Part shown: piece after piece, positions 1 to 9,055 of the stretch
Position numbering within the stretch: position 1 is the stretch's first letter
Layout of the letters: every line of letters starts with the position of its first letter
Assembly: GCF_000963965.1 (NCBI RefSeq)
Contig: NZ_BAMX01000013.1
Coordinates: 62,001-126,000 of the forward strand
Origin: Acetobacter orientalis
Lineage (GTDB): Bacteria > Pseudomonadota > Alphaproteobacteria > Acetobacterales > Acetobacteraceae
Reading direction: 5' to 3'
DNA: 64,000 bases
The notes under the pieces: generated by a model
Databases searched by the model: none
The model's input: the letters and a program-made list of their open reading frames with translations, nothing else
Told to the model about the DNA's origin: nothing
Made by a program: the position numbers and the translations under genes

Positions 1-308
1 CCTGCGCTTTCGACCTTAAAGCCCCGCCCGCACAACAACGTGGCCTGTACGAGCTTTTGGGTATGGCCAACGAGCGTATCTGGATAGGCCATTTCAGCCT
101 CGATCAAGACGATGGCGTGCTGCTGTTTCGCCACGCCCTGTTGCTCCGTGGCACAGAACTCAGCGTCGAAATGTTTGAAGACCTGATAGATATTGCCCTG
201 ACAGAATGCGAACGCCTGTACCCGGCTTTCCAGTTCTTTCTGTGGGGTGGGCAAGAACCGGCAGATGCCCTTGCCGCTGCCATGCTAGACTGCGCCGGAG
301 AAGCCTAA
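1..308 (+). CDS. YbjN-domain protein (5' end outside window)
   Basis: The reading frame is open from base 3 and ends at TAA 306-308, so only the C-terminal ~100 residues are visible. They contain the pattern LYELLGMANERIWIGHF followed by an acidic turn and FRHALLLRG, which resembles the YbjN family (formerly DUF1790), small proteins of unclear, possibly chaperone-like, function. The TTG or ATG codons at 57-65 lie inside the conserved part and are not the start. The stop overlaps the start of proC (TAATG), so the two are probably co-translated; a YbjN gene directly before proC is, as far as I recall, common in alphaproteobacteria. Family assignment is moderate. Confidence 0.75.
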   Translation, partial: CAFDLKAPPAQQRGLYELLGMANERIWIGHFSLDQDDGVLLFRHALLLRGTELSVEMFEDLIDIALTECERLYPAFQFFLWGGQEPADALAAAMLDCAGEA

Positions 309-1129
309 TGAGCCAAAACACGCCTTTACCCTCTGTTTTACTTATTGGGTGTGGCAAAATGGGCGGCGCCATGCTTGAGGGCTGGCTGGAGCACGGGCTT
401 AAACCCTCTGTTGTGCTAGACCGGCACGAGCACACGCTCCCCGCACCCCATGTCCATGCACGCAGCTTGACTGATATTGCGGCAGACTTTACGCCAGACA
501 TTATTATTCTGGCAGTGAAACCCCAAAAAGCGAACGATATACTGGCAGAGCTTGCCCAGCACTACCCACAGGCAACGCTCCTATCCGTCATGGCTGGCCG
601 TACCATTGAAAGCCTAAAGGCCCAGTTTACCGCCGCTATACCGGGTGCAAACCCCACCATTATTCGGGCCATGCCCAACACACCCTGTGCCATTGGCGCA
701 GGCATTACTGGCCTCTATGCCCCCCCACAAGCCACAGAGCAGCAAAAGCAGAACTGTGACAGGCTTATTCGCTCTGTAGGTGAAACTGTTTGGGTTGAGA
801 CCGAACACCTGATTGATGCCGTCACGGCTGTATCAGGCAGTGGCCCAGCCTACGCTTTTTTGCTGGCCGAACTGATGGAAAAAGCAGGTGTTGAGCAAGG
901 CCTACCCCAAGAGCAAGCGCGCAAACTTGCACGCCACACAGTCTATGGCGCAGGTGCTCTGCTTGAACAGTCAGACCTCGATTCTGCCGAGCTACGCACA
1001 CGCGTAACCAGCCCCGGCGGCACCACAGCCGCGGCCCTTGCCGTGCTTATGGCCCCAGAGGCATGGCCCACCACCGTACCAAAGGCCATTGCGGCAGCGG
1101 CTCAGCGTGCGCAAGAGCTTTCGTCTTAA
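308..1129 (+). CDS. proC: Pyrroline-5-carboxylate reductase
   Basis: Catalyses the last step of proline synthesis, NAD(P)H-dependent reduction of pyrroline-5-carboxylate, in the cytoplasm. The 273-residue protein has the family length, an N-terminal Rossmann motif LIGCGKMGGAMLEGW, the internal signature AVSGSGPAYAFLLAELM and the C-terminal RTRVTSPGGTTAAAL that forms the dimer and substrate site. The frame extends 34 codons upstream, but ATG 308 overlaps the preceding stop and gives the expected N-terminus, so I chose it. Probably one transcript with the YbjN-like gene and possibly the COQ9-family gene that follows 77 bp later. Confidence 0.95.
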   Translation: MSQNTPLPSVLLIGCGKMGGAMLEGWLEHGLKPSVVLDRHEHTLPAPHVHARSLTDIAADFTPDIIILAVKPQKANDILAELAQHYPQATLLSVMAGRTIESLKAQFTAAIPGANPTIIRAMPNTPCAIGAGITGLYAPPQATEQQKQNCDRLIRSVGETVWVETEHLIDAVTAVSGSGPAYAFLLAELMEKAGVEQGLPQEQARKLARHTVYGAGALLEQSDLDSAELRTRVTSPGGTTAAALAVLMAPEAWPTTVPKAIAAAAQRAQELSS

Positions 1130-1206
1130 ATCTACCCACCCATACCTGCCGCCCGCTTTAGGGTGGCACTTCTGTTTCCCCCCTTTCCCCGACAGCAGGC
1201 TTTTTT

Positions 1207-1872
1207 ATGGATACCGACGATTTCGACACAGCTCTTCTTACGGCCGCCATGGCACAGGCAGAAGAACGGGGCTGGTCTTCTGTTTCGCTTCTTGATGCCG
1301 CACGGGCTGCCGGTCTGTCATTTTCTGAAACACGCACCCGCTTTCCGCTTCGGGCCTCTCTGCTGCTTCGCCTAGGCCGCATTGCAGATGATTCGGCCTT
1401 GGCTGACGACACCGCCAGCGGTAACGCACGCGAGCGCCTGTTTGACCTGCTTATGCGTAGGCTTGATGTCTTCCAACTCTACCGCAACGGCATAAAATCT
1501 GTATTGCGTGGCCTGCCATTTGACCCACCTCTGGCCCTACTGTTGGGCGGTGCCACGGTAGAAAGCATGCGTTGGATGGCTGATGCGGCAGGCATTACCG
1601 TAACCGGCGTTATGGGCTTTGTACGCGTTAACATGGTGGTTGGTATCTGGACACACACCCTACGCGCTTGGGAAAAAGACGAAAGCGAAGACATGGGCAG
1701 CACTATGGCCGCCCTAGACCAAGCGCTGGATAAAGCCGCCCGTTTCAACCTTTTTCCGGCCGATACAGGGCTGAATGACGGTGATTTGCCTGACCTCGAT
1801 TTTGCTGAACCGGAGCCTCCGCTACCACCAAATGCAAAAAATACGACTTTTGATGAAAAACTAGACGGATAA
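1207..1872 (+). CDS. COQ9-family / TetR-like protein
   Basis: 221 residues. The N-terminal third reads like a TetR-type helix-turn-helix (SSVSLLDAARAAGLSFSETRTRFP), and the rest resembles the COQ9 C-terminal domain, a lipid-binding fold that in mitochondria and alphaproteobacteria supports ubiquinone hydroxylation steps. The C-terminus is acidic and proline rich. There is no clear Shine-Dalgarno before ATG 1207; the upstream bases are T-rich. A ubiquinone role fits the UbiH-type gene at 17 kb, but a regulator of the rpsU-divergently transcribed class cannot be excluded by sequence reading alone. Confidence 0.7.
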   Translation: MDTDDFDTALLTAAMAQAEERGWSSVSLLDAARAAGLSFSETRTRFPLRASLLLRLGRIADDSALADDTASGNARERLFDLLMRRLDVFQLYRNGIKSVLRGLPFDPPLALLLGGATVESMRWMADAAGITVTGVMGFVRVNMVVGIWTHTLRAWEKDESEDMGSTMAALDQALDKAARFNLFPADTGLNDGDLPDLDFAEPEPPLPPNAKNTTFDEKLDG

Positions 1873-1924
1873 TCTCTTTACGAAACATGCTGGTTGGTCT
1901 TATTAAGGGCCAACCACACACTGG

Positions 1925-1999
1925 TGGGGCGTAGCCAAGCGGTAAGGCAGCGGATTTTGATTCCGCCATGCGGAGGTTCGAATCCTCCCGCCCCAGCCA
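1925..1999 (+). tRNA. tRNA-Gln (TTG)
   Basis: Cloverleaf with acceptor arms TGGGGCG (1925-1931) and CGCCCCA (1989-1995), anticodon stem GCGGA/TCCGC around loop TTTTGAT giving anticodon TTG, T-arm GGTTCGAATCC, discriminator G and an encoded CCA at 1997-1999. Confidence 0.96.
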
Positions 2000-2156
2000 C
2001 CTTCTCTTAAAAATTTATATCACTTTAGGCGTTACATAACGCTACAGGCGTGTGCGCACTGTCAGAGTGCCTCCAAAATCACACTCAGCTTACTGCTGTA
2101 CCATTTGTTATGTGCAGGCTGTTCTGTTGTTTTTATCCTGCTATGACTTACCCACC

Positions 2157-3392
2157 ATGACAGACCAACCTGCGGCAAAAACGCCTCTCCTCGCCCTTCC
2201 CGGCCTGAAAGCCGTTCTGGCAGCACGCACGCTGTCAGCTTTCTCCTCTCAAGTTCAGGCTGTCGCTGTCGGGTGGCAAATTTATGCCCTTACCCATAGT
2301 GCCGCCGCCTTGGGTTTTGTCGGGCTGGCACAATTTCTGCCTATGGTTGCCTTTATTTTCCCCGCAGGGCACGCAGCAGACCAGCACAACAGGCAACGCA
2401 TTGTTGTAACCTGCCAAACTATAGAAGCACTGGCCGCAGCCTTTATGGCGGTTGCTTCCTTCACCCACCACTTGGCCCCTTTCATGATTTATGGGCTGGT
2501 TGCACTTTTTGGCGTGTGCCGCGCGTTTGAAATGCCAGCACAGCAAACCTTTTTGCCTTCTATGGTATCTGCAGCAGACTTCCCACGGGCGGCAGCTTTG
2601 TCTTCCTCGCTGTTTCAGGTGGCTTCTATTGCCGGGCCTTCGCTTGGTGGGTTGCTTTACGGGCTGGGGGCAGATGTATGCTACGCGTTATGCGCCATTG
2701 GTTTTACCATTGCGGCCTTCTCTACCGCGTCTATGCGTTTGCGCTTTCCTGCTCGCGCAAAACAACCAGCGACCTTGGCGGCGGTGTTCGGTGGCATTGC
2801 TTTTCTTAAAAGCCGCCCCACAATGCTGGGCGCACTGTCGCTAGACCTCTTTGCCGTCTTACTTGGCGGCGCAACCGCCATGCTCCCTTTATATGCAACC
2901 GATATATTGCATGCAGGCCCTTGGGGCCTAGGTTTACTCCGGGCTGCCCCCGCTATTGGGGCACTACTGGTTGCCATGGTGTTGGCACGCTACCCTATGG
3001 GCCGCCATTCTGGGTTTTGGATGTTTGTCTCGGTTGCTATTTTTGGAGTCGCGACCATTCTTTTCGGGGTCTCAACCTCTATCCCGCTTTCTGTTCTGGC
3101 GTTGGCCGTGCTGGGCGGAGCCGATGTTATTAGCGTTATGGTACGAAGCTCTCTCGTGCAACTTGGCACACCAGATGATATGCGCGGGCGCGTATCAGCC
3201 GTAAACATGCTCTTTATTGGGTCGTCCAACCAACTGGGCGAGTTTGAAAGCGGCATGCTGGCAAGCGCCATTGGGGCCGTGCCAGCAGTGGTGTTAGGCG
3301 GCATTGGCACACTGGTTATTACAGGGGTATGGATGGCGCTCTTCCCCGGTCTACGTAAGCTCGACCGCCTTGAAGATATAACGCCAGACTAA
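2157..3392 (+). CDS. MFS exporter, EntS-like
   Basis: 411-residue major facilitator protein of the MFS_3 (EntS/enterobactin exporter-like) type in the inner membrane, with about 12 hydrophobic segments. Recognisable parts are the N-terminal LSAFSSQVQAVAVGWQIYALT, the loop GHAADQHNRQR after helix 2, and the C-terminal GRVSAVNMLFIGSSNQLGEFESG typical of this subfamily. The frame opens at 2052, but ATG 2157 gives the usual short cytoplasmic N-terminus; the 35 codons before it look non-coding. Substrate unknown; siderophores or drugs are the usual guesses. It stands alone between tRNA-Gln and the convergent HU gene. Confidence 0.85.
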   Translation: MTDQPAAKTPLLALPGLKAVLAARTLSAFSSQVQAVAVGWQIYALTHSAAALGFVGLAQFLPMVAFIFPAGHAADQHNRQRIVVTCQTIEALAAAFMAVASFTHHLAPFMIYGLVALFGVCRAFEMPAQQTFLPSMVSAADFPRAAALSSSLFQVASIAGPSLGGLLYGLGADVCYALCAIGFTIAAFSTASMRLRFPARAKQPATLAAVFGGIAFLKSRPTMLGALSLDLFAVLLGGATAMLPLYATDILHAGPWGLGLLRAAPAIGALLVAMVLARYPMGRHSGFWMFVSVAIFGVATILFGVSTSIPLSVLALAVLGGADVISVMVRSSLVQLGTPDDMRGRVSAVNMLFIGSSNQLGEFESGMLASAIGAVPAVVLGGIGTLVITGVWMALFPGLRKLDRLEDITPD

Positions 3393-3470
3393 AAATTTAT
3401 TTTAGGGGGTTGGCCCTTAAACGGGCAGCCAACACTAAATTTTTGAAACAATTACTGAACACTTGGCCAT

Positions 3471-3503
3471 AAAAAAAGCTCTGAGGTTATTGCCCTCAGA
3501 GCT
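3471..3503 (-). terminator. Intrinsic terminator of the HU gene
   Basis: Perfect 10-bp stem AGCTCTGAGG/CCTCAGAGCT (3477-3486 with 3494-3503) around a 7-base loop. Read on the minus strand it is followed by seven T residues (A-run 3471-3477), directly downstream of the HU stop. It may partly serve the convergent MFS gene too. Confidence 0.85.
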
Positions 3504-3559
3504 TTCAAGACAGGCTCTAAAATAATTTGAGCTCAGCCTTTATACCTTCCTCAAAAAGC

Positions 3560-3829
3560 TCAAACAGCTTTTTTGAGGTTGGGGCTGGCTTTAAAGCGCA
3601 CGGTTTTACCAGCTTTCACTTTTACGGCTTCACCTGTACGGGGGTTTAAGGCCTTGCGGGCTTTGGTCTTGCGCACGGTAAATGTGCCAAAAGATGGCAG
3701 GGTAAAGCCACCTTCGCGTTTCAGTTCTTCAACAATTGCTTCCAGCAGATCATTCGCTGCTTGGTTAGCGGCCACACCGGTGCACTCGATTGAATCCTGA
3801 ATGACTGCTGCAATAAAGGCCTTGCTCAT
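3560..3829 (-). CDS. HU-family DNA-binding protein
   Basis: 89-residue basic histone-like protein of the HU/IHF family, which bends and compacts DNA as a dimer in the nucleoid. It shows the N-terminal helix pair (KAFIAAVIQDSIECTGVAANQAAN), the FTLPSFGTFTVRK strand and the beta-arm motif RKALNPRTGEAVKVKAGKTV with the conserved intercalating proline region. The frame runs to 3871, but the ATG at 3829 (MSKAF) is the family start and is preceded by an AAGGGGAG-type ribosome site. An intrinsic terminator follows. Expected to be a highly expressed monocistron. Confidence 0.92.
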   Translation of the reverse strand: MSKAFIAAVIQDSIECTGVAANQAANDLLEAIVEELKREGGFTLPSFGTFTVRKTKARKALNPRTGEAVKVKAGKTVRFKASPNLKKAV

Positions 3830-3877
3830 TGAGACCCATCTCCCCTTAGGATAGTACCATATCAGTAACAATTATTC

Positions 3878-3890
3878 GGTTACGATAACC
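3878..3890. promoter_or_regulatory. Dyad upstream of HU gene
   Basis: GGTTACGATAACC is an inverted repeat with 5-bp arms about 50 bp upstream of the HU start codon. It sits where an operator or promoter element would be; no known regulator is assigned. Confidence 0.3.
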
Positions 3891-4745
3891 AATATCTCTT
3901 GCGGCTTGTAGCCATATTTTTACAAAAAAACCAACTTAAAATTTATTAGATTTCCAAATTCTTTCGCGTCTGACTGCAAAAACCAAGGAGCAAACCCACA
4001 AAGCCCATACCCGGCAGCCTCTCAGTTTACCCCTTTTAGTTGTATGCACCCCCTATAAGAGTGCAAAGCATACAGCGTGTTTTTCCTGCAAAATCTTAGA
4101 CTTGCGCTGCATACCCTACAGCTTATACTCTTAAGCGCAAACGTTATTACAGAATAAAGTCTTAATTTAGTATCGTTATCGTAGTTCATTTTTAATAAAA
4201 AAGAATAACCTTATTCAGGCAAAGAATTATGGGGCTCTCCCCCCCAACCCAGCAGCTACCGTCCGCTCCGTTATTATCACACGTCACGAACAAGCCTAGA
4301 GCAACATAACACCTAAATAGCCTCCGTGCGTTGCAGTTGCCCCTTATATAAAGAACACGCCACGAGGCGCCAAAACAGCTAATCTAAAGATCAACGCCCT
4401 CTTAAAGGCTGGCTCAAAGAGTTATAACCAAAACCCTATAGGGTTCTTCTGCGGCTCCATACTCAGCTTTATCGCACCAATGCTCTCGTAGCAGGGCTCA
4501 AAATCATTCAACCAGCAGCACACCACGCCAACCCTATTGAGCAGACTTTTAAAAGCGCCGTTTATAAAGCGCTACTTGATAAGCCTCATTTCATGCACAA
4601 AGAACAAAAACGCAACATGTGCATAATGGTAATGGTAATGGTAATGGTAATGGTAATGGTAGAACCTACACCCCACCATACGTTCCTATGACAGGTTCTC
4701 TTTACAAAACGCCATCCAGTTCTTAATTTCGCCCTCACCCCCACA
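3891..4745. other. Long gap, possible gene remnant
   Basis: About 850 bp with no convincing gene. From about 4437 to the hexanucleotide repeat, the plus strand has a stop-free stretch without a start that includes HHANPIEQTF; this faintly recalls the NPIE motif of IS630-type transposases but is too degenerate to call. The flanks are AT-rich and contain many stops in all frames. No promoter, terminator or RNA gene recognised. Confidence 0.4.
4625..4660. repeat. (AATGGT)6 hexanucleotide repeat
   Basis: Six perfect tandem copies of AATGGT. In one plus-strand frame they would read as Met-Val dipeptides at the end of the stop-free stretch described for the surrounding gap. It lies 86 bp beyond the 3' end of the glycosyltransferase gene. 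Confidence 0.97.
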
Positions 4746-7529
4746 TCAAACAGAGCATGAAAGGCTTAACTCTCCTTGCCAAGCATGCGCGACATGAAGG
4801 GTACCGTATTGATGAGAATAAGCGCTCTGCCGCAAAAATACCTCTAGTGCCTCTGCTTGGCGTTTAAATGTTGTTAGTTTATATTTATAGTTATTTTTAT
4901 AATTTATAAATTTATCCGTATTTTTTAAAAGATCTAAAACCGCTTTTTCTAACTCAATAGAGGTTCCATTTGCCGCAATAATGGTACCGTTTTCTCCATC
5001 CACTATGTCTTCAACCTGTCCACCACCATTTGTCGCAATAACCCATACATCTCGGGCAAGAGCTTCCCTTACACTTAAACCATAACTCTCTTTACATTGT
5101 GATGGAAAAACAAGAACATCTATTGTGTTGTAAAAATCATCCATGGTTTCTTGTGTGTAAGCAGGTAATATTTTAACGCGTCCCTTTGTTTTCCACCCCC
5201 CCGTAAAAAGTGACTCTATGCCAAGGTTTTTCTTATTATCAACAAGCATCAACTCCCAATCATAACCATCAATTTTCTCAAATACTTCACGCAGTAAATT
5301 ATACCCTTTTACAATTTCCTCACCACTCACATAACCAAAACGTAAAGGCTGCGTCGCTTTACGTGCGGGTCTATTTTTTCTCGGCCAGACAAAACCATTT
5401 TTATTAACAACAATTTTTTCGGGAGAAACACCGTTGTCTATATAAAGCTGCCTATGCGACTCACTGGGTGCCAAAAGCAATGCTGCGTTATCCAACGCTA
5501 TTTGCATAAATTGTGCACGCTCTTTTAAATGCTTGGACTCAGGCATACAAATTTGACATTGGGTAAGGTCTATTTTTCTTTGTCCACAAAATTTACCTTG
5601 TCCATTCACCATATAATTGCGTTCACACAACCACCATGCATCATGCAAAGTTATAACGTAAGGAATATGATTTTCCATACAAGCACGGGTTAACCCAACA
5701 CCTAACCCAATTATAGAATGAAAATGTACAACATTCGGTTTTACAGCTTTGAGCCATACCCTAAAATTTTCAGTAATCCTTGGGTTATCTAGTCCTGCCA
5801 AATAACCACTATATGGCGCAGAATCTGTTTCAACCGCCATAACAGCACTTCTCCCAACCTGATACCGCACCCCCACTTGCTCTCTCTCCCTTATTTCGGG
5901 GCGTGATGTAAAAACTGAAAATTTGATTTTCTTTTGTTGTGAAAAATAATTTGCCATTTCCTCCGCAACAAATGTTGCTCCACCAAACGAATTTGGAGAA
6001 AAATAGATATTTACAGATAAAATAGAAAAATCATCTTTCTTCTCACTGTTAGGTAAGCCGAATACAGGTAAGACTTGCCGTTGTGTAATCGTGTCTTGAT
6101 GATAAAAATTTAGCGCGAATTTCTGGGCACTCTTTCCAACTTTGCAGCGCAATGCAGAGCTTTGTACAAGCCATAAAATAGTCTGTGTCCATTCATGTTC
6201 CGTATGCGCTAAAAAGCCATTTTCACCTTGCTGAATAATACGCTTAAAAGCATCTACTGGTGAACATACTATTGGAATAGAAAAAACTGCACCTTCAAGA
6301 AATTTTATATTGCTTTTACAATCATTAAAAATAGATTTTTCTAATGGTGCTATTGTAATATCGGCGTTTGATAAAATCTGCATATATGTAGCGTAATCAC
6401 ATTCTGGTATGCATGTAATACGGCTACGCACTACATCGCACTCAACTGGCAGTGTTAATTCTCCAACTACATGCAAGGTTATACGGTGGTCTGCCAACAT
6501 GGCATTCACCAAACCTTGTGCCGCAATTTTAAAATCTGCATCGTGCGTTTTAGTGCCAGATCCATAAACAATTCTGATTTCATTTTCATCATGATCTGAA
6601 CGTATTGTTCCTTTTATTATAGAATCAGCTATTAATAAGGTATTTTTATCAAAAGAATTTTCAATAATTCTAACGTCTGTAAGACCCATACTCCGCATTA
6701 CGTTAGCAAGCTGGTGCGTAGAGGCAATACCGCGCCCACATAGGGTTAGGCACTCCTTAAAAAGCTCCGCCCCCCATAATACCTCCTCTCTCTCTCTTTT
6801 TGAGAGTGTAATCAGATTATTATTCTCCAAATAATACTCTCTCGAAAAAATAAGGTCATCAACCTCCCACCAGGGTGACAAACCAAGGCGTTTAGCCTCT
6901 ATAATAAGATCTTTAACACTGTTAAAAGCTGGCGTTCTGTAAAATACAACTTGTGTACAAACCTGTAAAAGAGAGAGAGAGTCTTTTTTATCTCTCCAAT
7001 CTACGACAGAGACAGTCCAACCAAGATTTTCCAAGGCTTCTTTTTTTTGCCAAACACGATATTTAGCGCATTGTCGTAAACTTAATTCTGCAATTATCAA
7101 AATATGAGGCTCTAAAATCTCTAGATATTTTTCATTAATATTAGAAAGATATATCTTCTCATTTTTATTAGAAATTTTAAAAATTTCTTTTTTACTAAAT
7201 TTTTTAACAATTTTTTTATAAAGAACTACAACACCATCACTTTTATAAATTCTATAAATTTGTTTAATAATATGGTTTATTTCTCTTTTTGATGTTAAAT
7301 TCTTCCTTACAATTCTTTTTAATATTCTAAGCGGGTATGTAATCCGCCAAGAGAGAGAATTTTGCTCTATGAAAAGAGTATTATTCAAATGATTAACCCC
7401 CTTTTCTAATTCTTCTATTTTAATATTTTGGATCCGCTCACTTGCTTTATAACTTTCAAGGAGCATTTCGTTTGTGTTTGTTTTTTGAGTTAACGTGATA
7501 TCTAATAGTGTTTTAACGCTTACCATCAC
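4746..7529 (-). CDS. Tandem GT4-type glycosyltransferase, 927 aa
   Basis: Large cytoplasmic or membrane-associated protein built from two GT-B glycosyltransferase modules. Residues 1-130 are helical and basic and carry the linker-like motif SLSWRITYPLR (about 58-68), often found before rhamnan-type transferase modules. Module 1 (about 142-500) has AKYRVWQKKEALENLGW and NIKFLEGAVFSIPIVCS. Module 2 (about 525-900) is a fuller GT4 domain with SPNSFGGATFVAEEMANYF, HDAWWLCERNYMV, FGYVSGEEIVKGYNLL and the E-x7-E pair in ESYGLSVREAL. The gene is visibly AT-rich (poly-A/T runs, many ATA and AAA codons) compared with neighbours, suggesting transfer. It follows the RTX-like gene on the same strand, separated by a hairpin. 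Glycosylation of that protein, or of a surface polysaccharide, is inference; donor and acceptor unknown. Confidence 0.88.
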   Translation of the reverse strand: MMVSVKTLLDITLTQKTNTNEMLLESYKASERIQNIKIEELEKGVNHLNNTLFIEQNSLSWRITYPLRILKRIVRKNLTSKREINHIIKQIYRIYKSDGVVVLYKKIVKKFSKKEIFKISNKNEKIYLSNINEKYLEILEPHILIIAELSLRQCAKYRVWQKKEALENLGWTVSVVDWRDKKDSLSLLQVCTQVVFYRTPAFNSVKDLIIEAKRLGLSPWWEVDDLIFSREYYLENNNLITLSKREREEVLWGAELFKECLTLCGRGIASTHQLANVMRSMGLTDVRIIENSFDKNTLLIADSIIKGTIRSDHDENEIRIVYGSGTKTHDADFKIAAQGLVNAMLADHRITLHVVGELTLPVECDVVRSRITCIPECDYATYMQILSNADITIAPLEKSIFNDCKSNIKFLEGAVFSIPIVCSPVDAFKRIIQQGENGFLAHTEHEWTQTILWLVQSSALRCKVGKSAQKFALNFYHQDTITQRQVLPVFGLPNSEKKDDFSILSVNIYFSPNSFGGATFVAEEMANYFSQQKKIKFSVFTSRPEIREREQVGVRYQVGRSAVMAVETDSAPYSGYLAGLDNPRITENFRVWLKAVKPNVVHFHSIIGLGVGLTRACMENHIPYVITLHDAWWLCERNYMVNGQGKFCGQRKIDLTQCQICMPESKHLKERAQFMQIALDNAALLLAPSESHRQLYIDNGVSPEKIVVNKNGFVWPRKNRPARKATQPLRFGYVSGEEIVKGYNLLREVFEKIDGYDWELMLVDNKKNLGIESLFTGGWKTKGRVKILPAYTQETMDDFYNTIDVLVFPSQCKESYGLSVREALARDVWVIATNGGGQVEDIVDGENGTIIAANGTSIELEKAVLDLLKNTDKFINYKNNYKYKLTTFKRQAEALEVFLRQSAYSHQYGTLHVAHAWQGELSLSCSV

Positions 7530-7584
7530 GATAATCCTAATTATTTTCTGTATGTATTGTTTATTCTAAAACTTTAAACAAACA

Positions 7585-7612
7585 GGAAACCGGGTTTTAA
7601 AACCCGGTTTCC
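7585..7612 (-). terminator. Perfect hairpin between RTX-like and glycosyltransferase genes
   Basis: A 28-bp perfect palindrome (arms GGAAACCGGGTTTT and its complement) lies 37 bp past the RTX-like stop and 56 bp before the glycosyltransferase start. T-rich sequence follows on both strands. It likely ends or attenuates transcription of the abundant surface protein so that less reaches the transferase gene. Confidence 0.75.
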
Positions 7613-7648
7613 TTCTTTTATTTATTTTTCTACTGTTAGGTAAAAACT

Positions 7649-9055
7649 TTAAAAACCAGAGAACTGGTCAATTGTCAGTTTATCAACACCGACAAAAGTA
7701 ATACGACTATTATCCGAAAGCGTTATCGTTGTATTACCATTTTGGTGGCTTGCCGAATCAAGAACCTGTTGGAAGCTTTCTTTAGTATAGCCTTTTCCGT
7801 TCTTGAGATACGCTTCATCATAATGCACAAGCAAGACAGAGTTGCCCGCAGCACTACCAAAGTCTGTAATGGTATAATCGGAGCCAGCAACACCATTACG
7901 GAAACCAAATACGTTAGCCGCGCCAGAACCACCAGTGAGCGTTGCATTACCGGTACCAGCAACCAACGTGTCTGAGGCAGAGCCACCAATAAATGTTTGT
8001 GTGGTAGCGCCATAATCAGACCCAAAGGCATGGATGCCAAACGCAGAAGACGCACCATCAAGTGTCTGGTTGCCAATGGTTGCAACAAAGAGCGATGTAC
8101 CACTGGTAGAATTCAGGTGTAGGTCTAAACCTGCTGCACCAAAGATTGTGCTTTGGCCTGCGATAACTGTTGTCTCACCTGTTCCGTGCAAGAAGGTCAG
8201 GTTACCGGCAATGTTGATGTCTGCATTTTTCGTTTGTGCAACAACAAAGTTACCTTGCCCAGCAGAGATTGTACCGCTTTCCCCCCCAGATACTGTGCCA
8301 TAAGCACCGTTAAGAGTAATGTTGTCTTGCACACCACCAATAACAGTACTGTTATTGCCCACCTTAATGCTCTGGTTGCTTCCGTTATCAACAACAAGAG
8401 ATTGGTCACCGACATTTACTGTAGAGCTGGCGCCATTGAGCGTAATGTTTTGGGTACCGCTAGAGGCTGTAATAGTATCCTGTCCATCTGAGTGGACATA
8501 GTTCCAACCATCACCAAGGTTGATAACGTTATTGCCTGCACCAGCAGAAATTGTATTGTTACCATTCCCACTGTTAATGGTATCGTTACCATCACCAGTA
8601 GAAATTTTCCAATTTCCATTCCCGCCATCAAACAGATTGTTTCCTGATCCACTCAAGAACGTTCCATTTTGATTCGTGCTTAGAAAGTGGATACCCTGTT
8701 TGGTTCCACCAATAAAATTTAAGTTTTCAGTTGTAACTTTTCTTGCATCAACAGTTACAAAACCATCCAATGCTTGGCCGGGCTGTGCATGACTATCAGA
8801 GCCAACAGAAAGCCAATCTGGGTTACCACTAACCTGATACGAACCAGGCGTAGTAATGGCACCATAACCACCACGGTTACCGTTAAAAACATTAGAACCA
8901 GAAGTCAGGTATCGTGAATCGAGATCAGACTGTGCATTTTTCAACTGGTCAGCAAGGCTCTGCGCCTGCCGTAAAAGTGCTGAAGAATCGCAGCCGTCTA
9001 CAGTTACTTGAACTGTATGGTCTCCCGACGCACCAGGAACTGTTATAAGTGCCAT
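7649..9055 (-). CDS. RTX-like beta-repeat surface/secreted protein
   Basis: 468 residues rich in Gly, Asn, Ser and Thr. There is no classical signal peptide. The N-terminal ~60 residues (starting MALITVPGASGDHTVQVTVDG) include a short helix, followed by NFIGGTKQGIHFL. Residues about 140-185 hold degenerate calcium-binding nonapeptides (TGDGNDTINSGNGNNTISAG), and further beta-roll-like Gly/Asn repeats run to about 370. The C-terminal block (GSDYTITDFGSAAGNSVLL ... LTIDQFSGF) resembles the tail of type I-secreted proteins. A good AAAGGGCGG ribosome site precedes ATG 9055. No type I secretion genes are in the window. Likely exported adhesin or matrix protein, a possible target of the adjacent glycosyltransferase (inference). 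Confidence 0.78.
   Translation of the reverse strand: MALITVPGASGDHTVQVTVDGCDSSALLRQAQSLADQLKNAQSDLDSRYLTSGSNVFNGNRGGYGAITTPGSYQVSGNPDWLSVGSDSHAQPGQALDGFVTVDARKVTTENLNFIGGTKQGIHFLSTNQNGTFLSGSGNNLFDGGNGNWKISTGDGNDTINSGNGNNTISAGAGNNVINLGDGWNYVHSDGQDTITASSGTQNITLNGASSTVNVGDQSLVVDNGSNQSIKVGNNSTVIGGVQDNITLNGAYGTVSGGESGTISAGQGNFVVAQTKNADINIAGNLTFLHGTGETTVIAGQSTIFGAAGLDLHLNSTSGTSLFVATIGNQTLDGASSAFGIHAFGSDYGATTQTFIGGSASDTLVAGTGNATLTGGSGAANVFGFRNGVAGSDYTITDFGSAAGNSVLLVHYDEAYLKNGKGYTKESFQQVLDSASHQNGNTTITLSDNSRITFVGVDKLTIDQFSGF

Noticed and set aside
4625-4660. Hexamer repeat as the start of a CRISPR array
   Set aside because: Units are directly adjacent with no spacers; simple tandem repeat. I saw no CRISPR array in the window.
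8034-8491. Plus-strand frames opposite the RTX-like gene
   Set aside because: Antisense shadows of the repeat region without ribosome sites.
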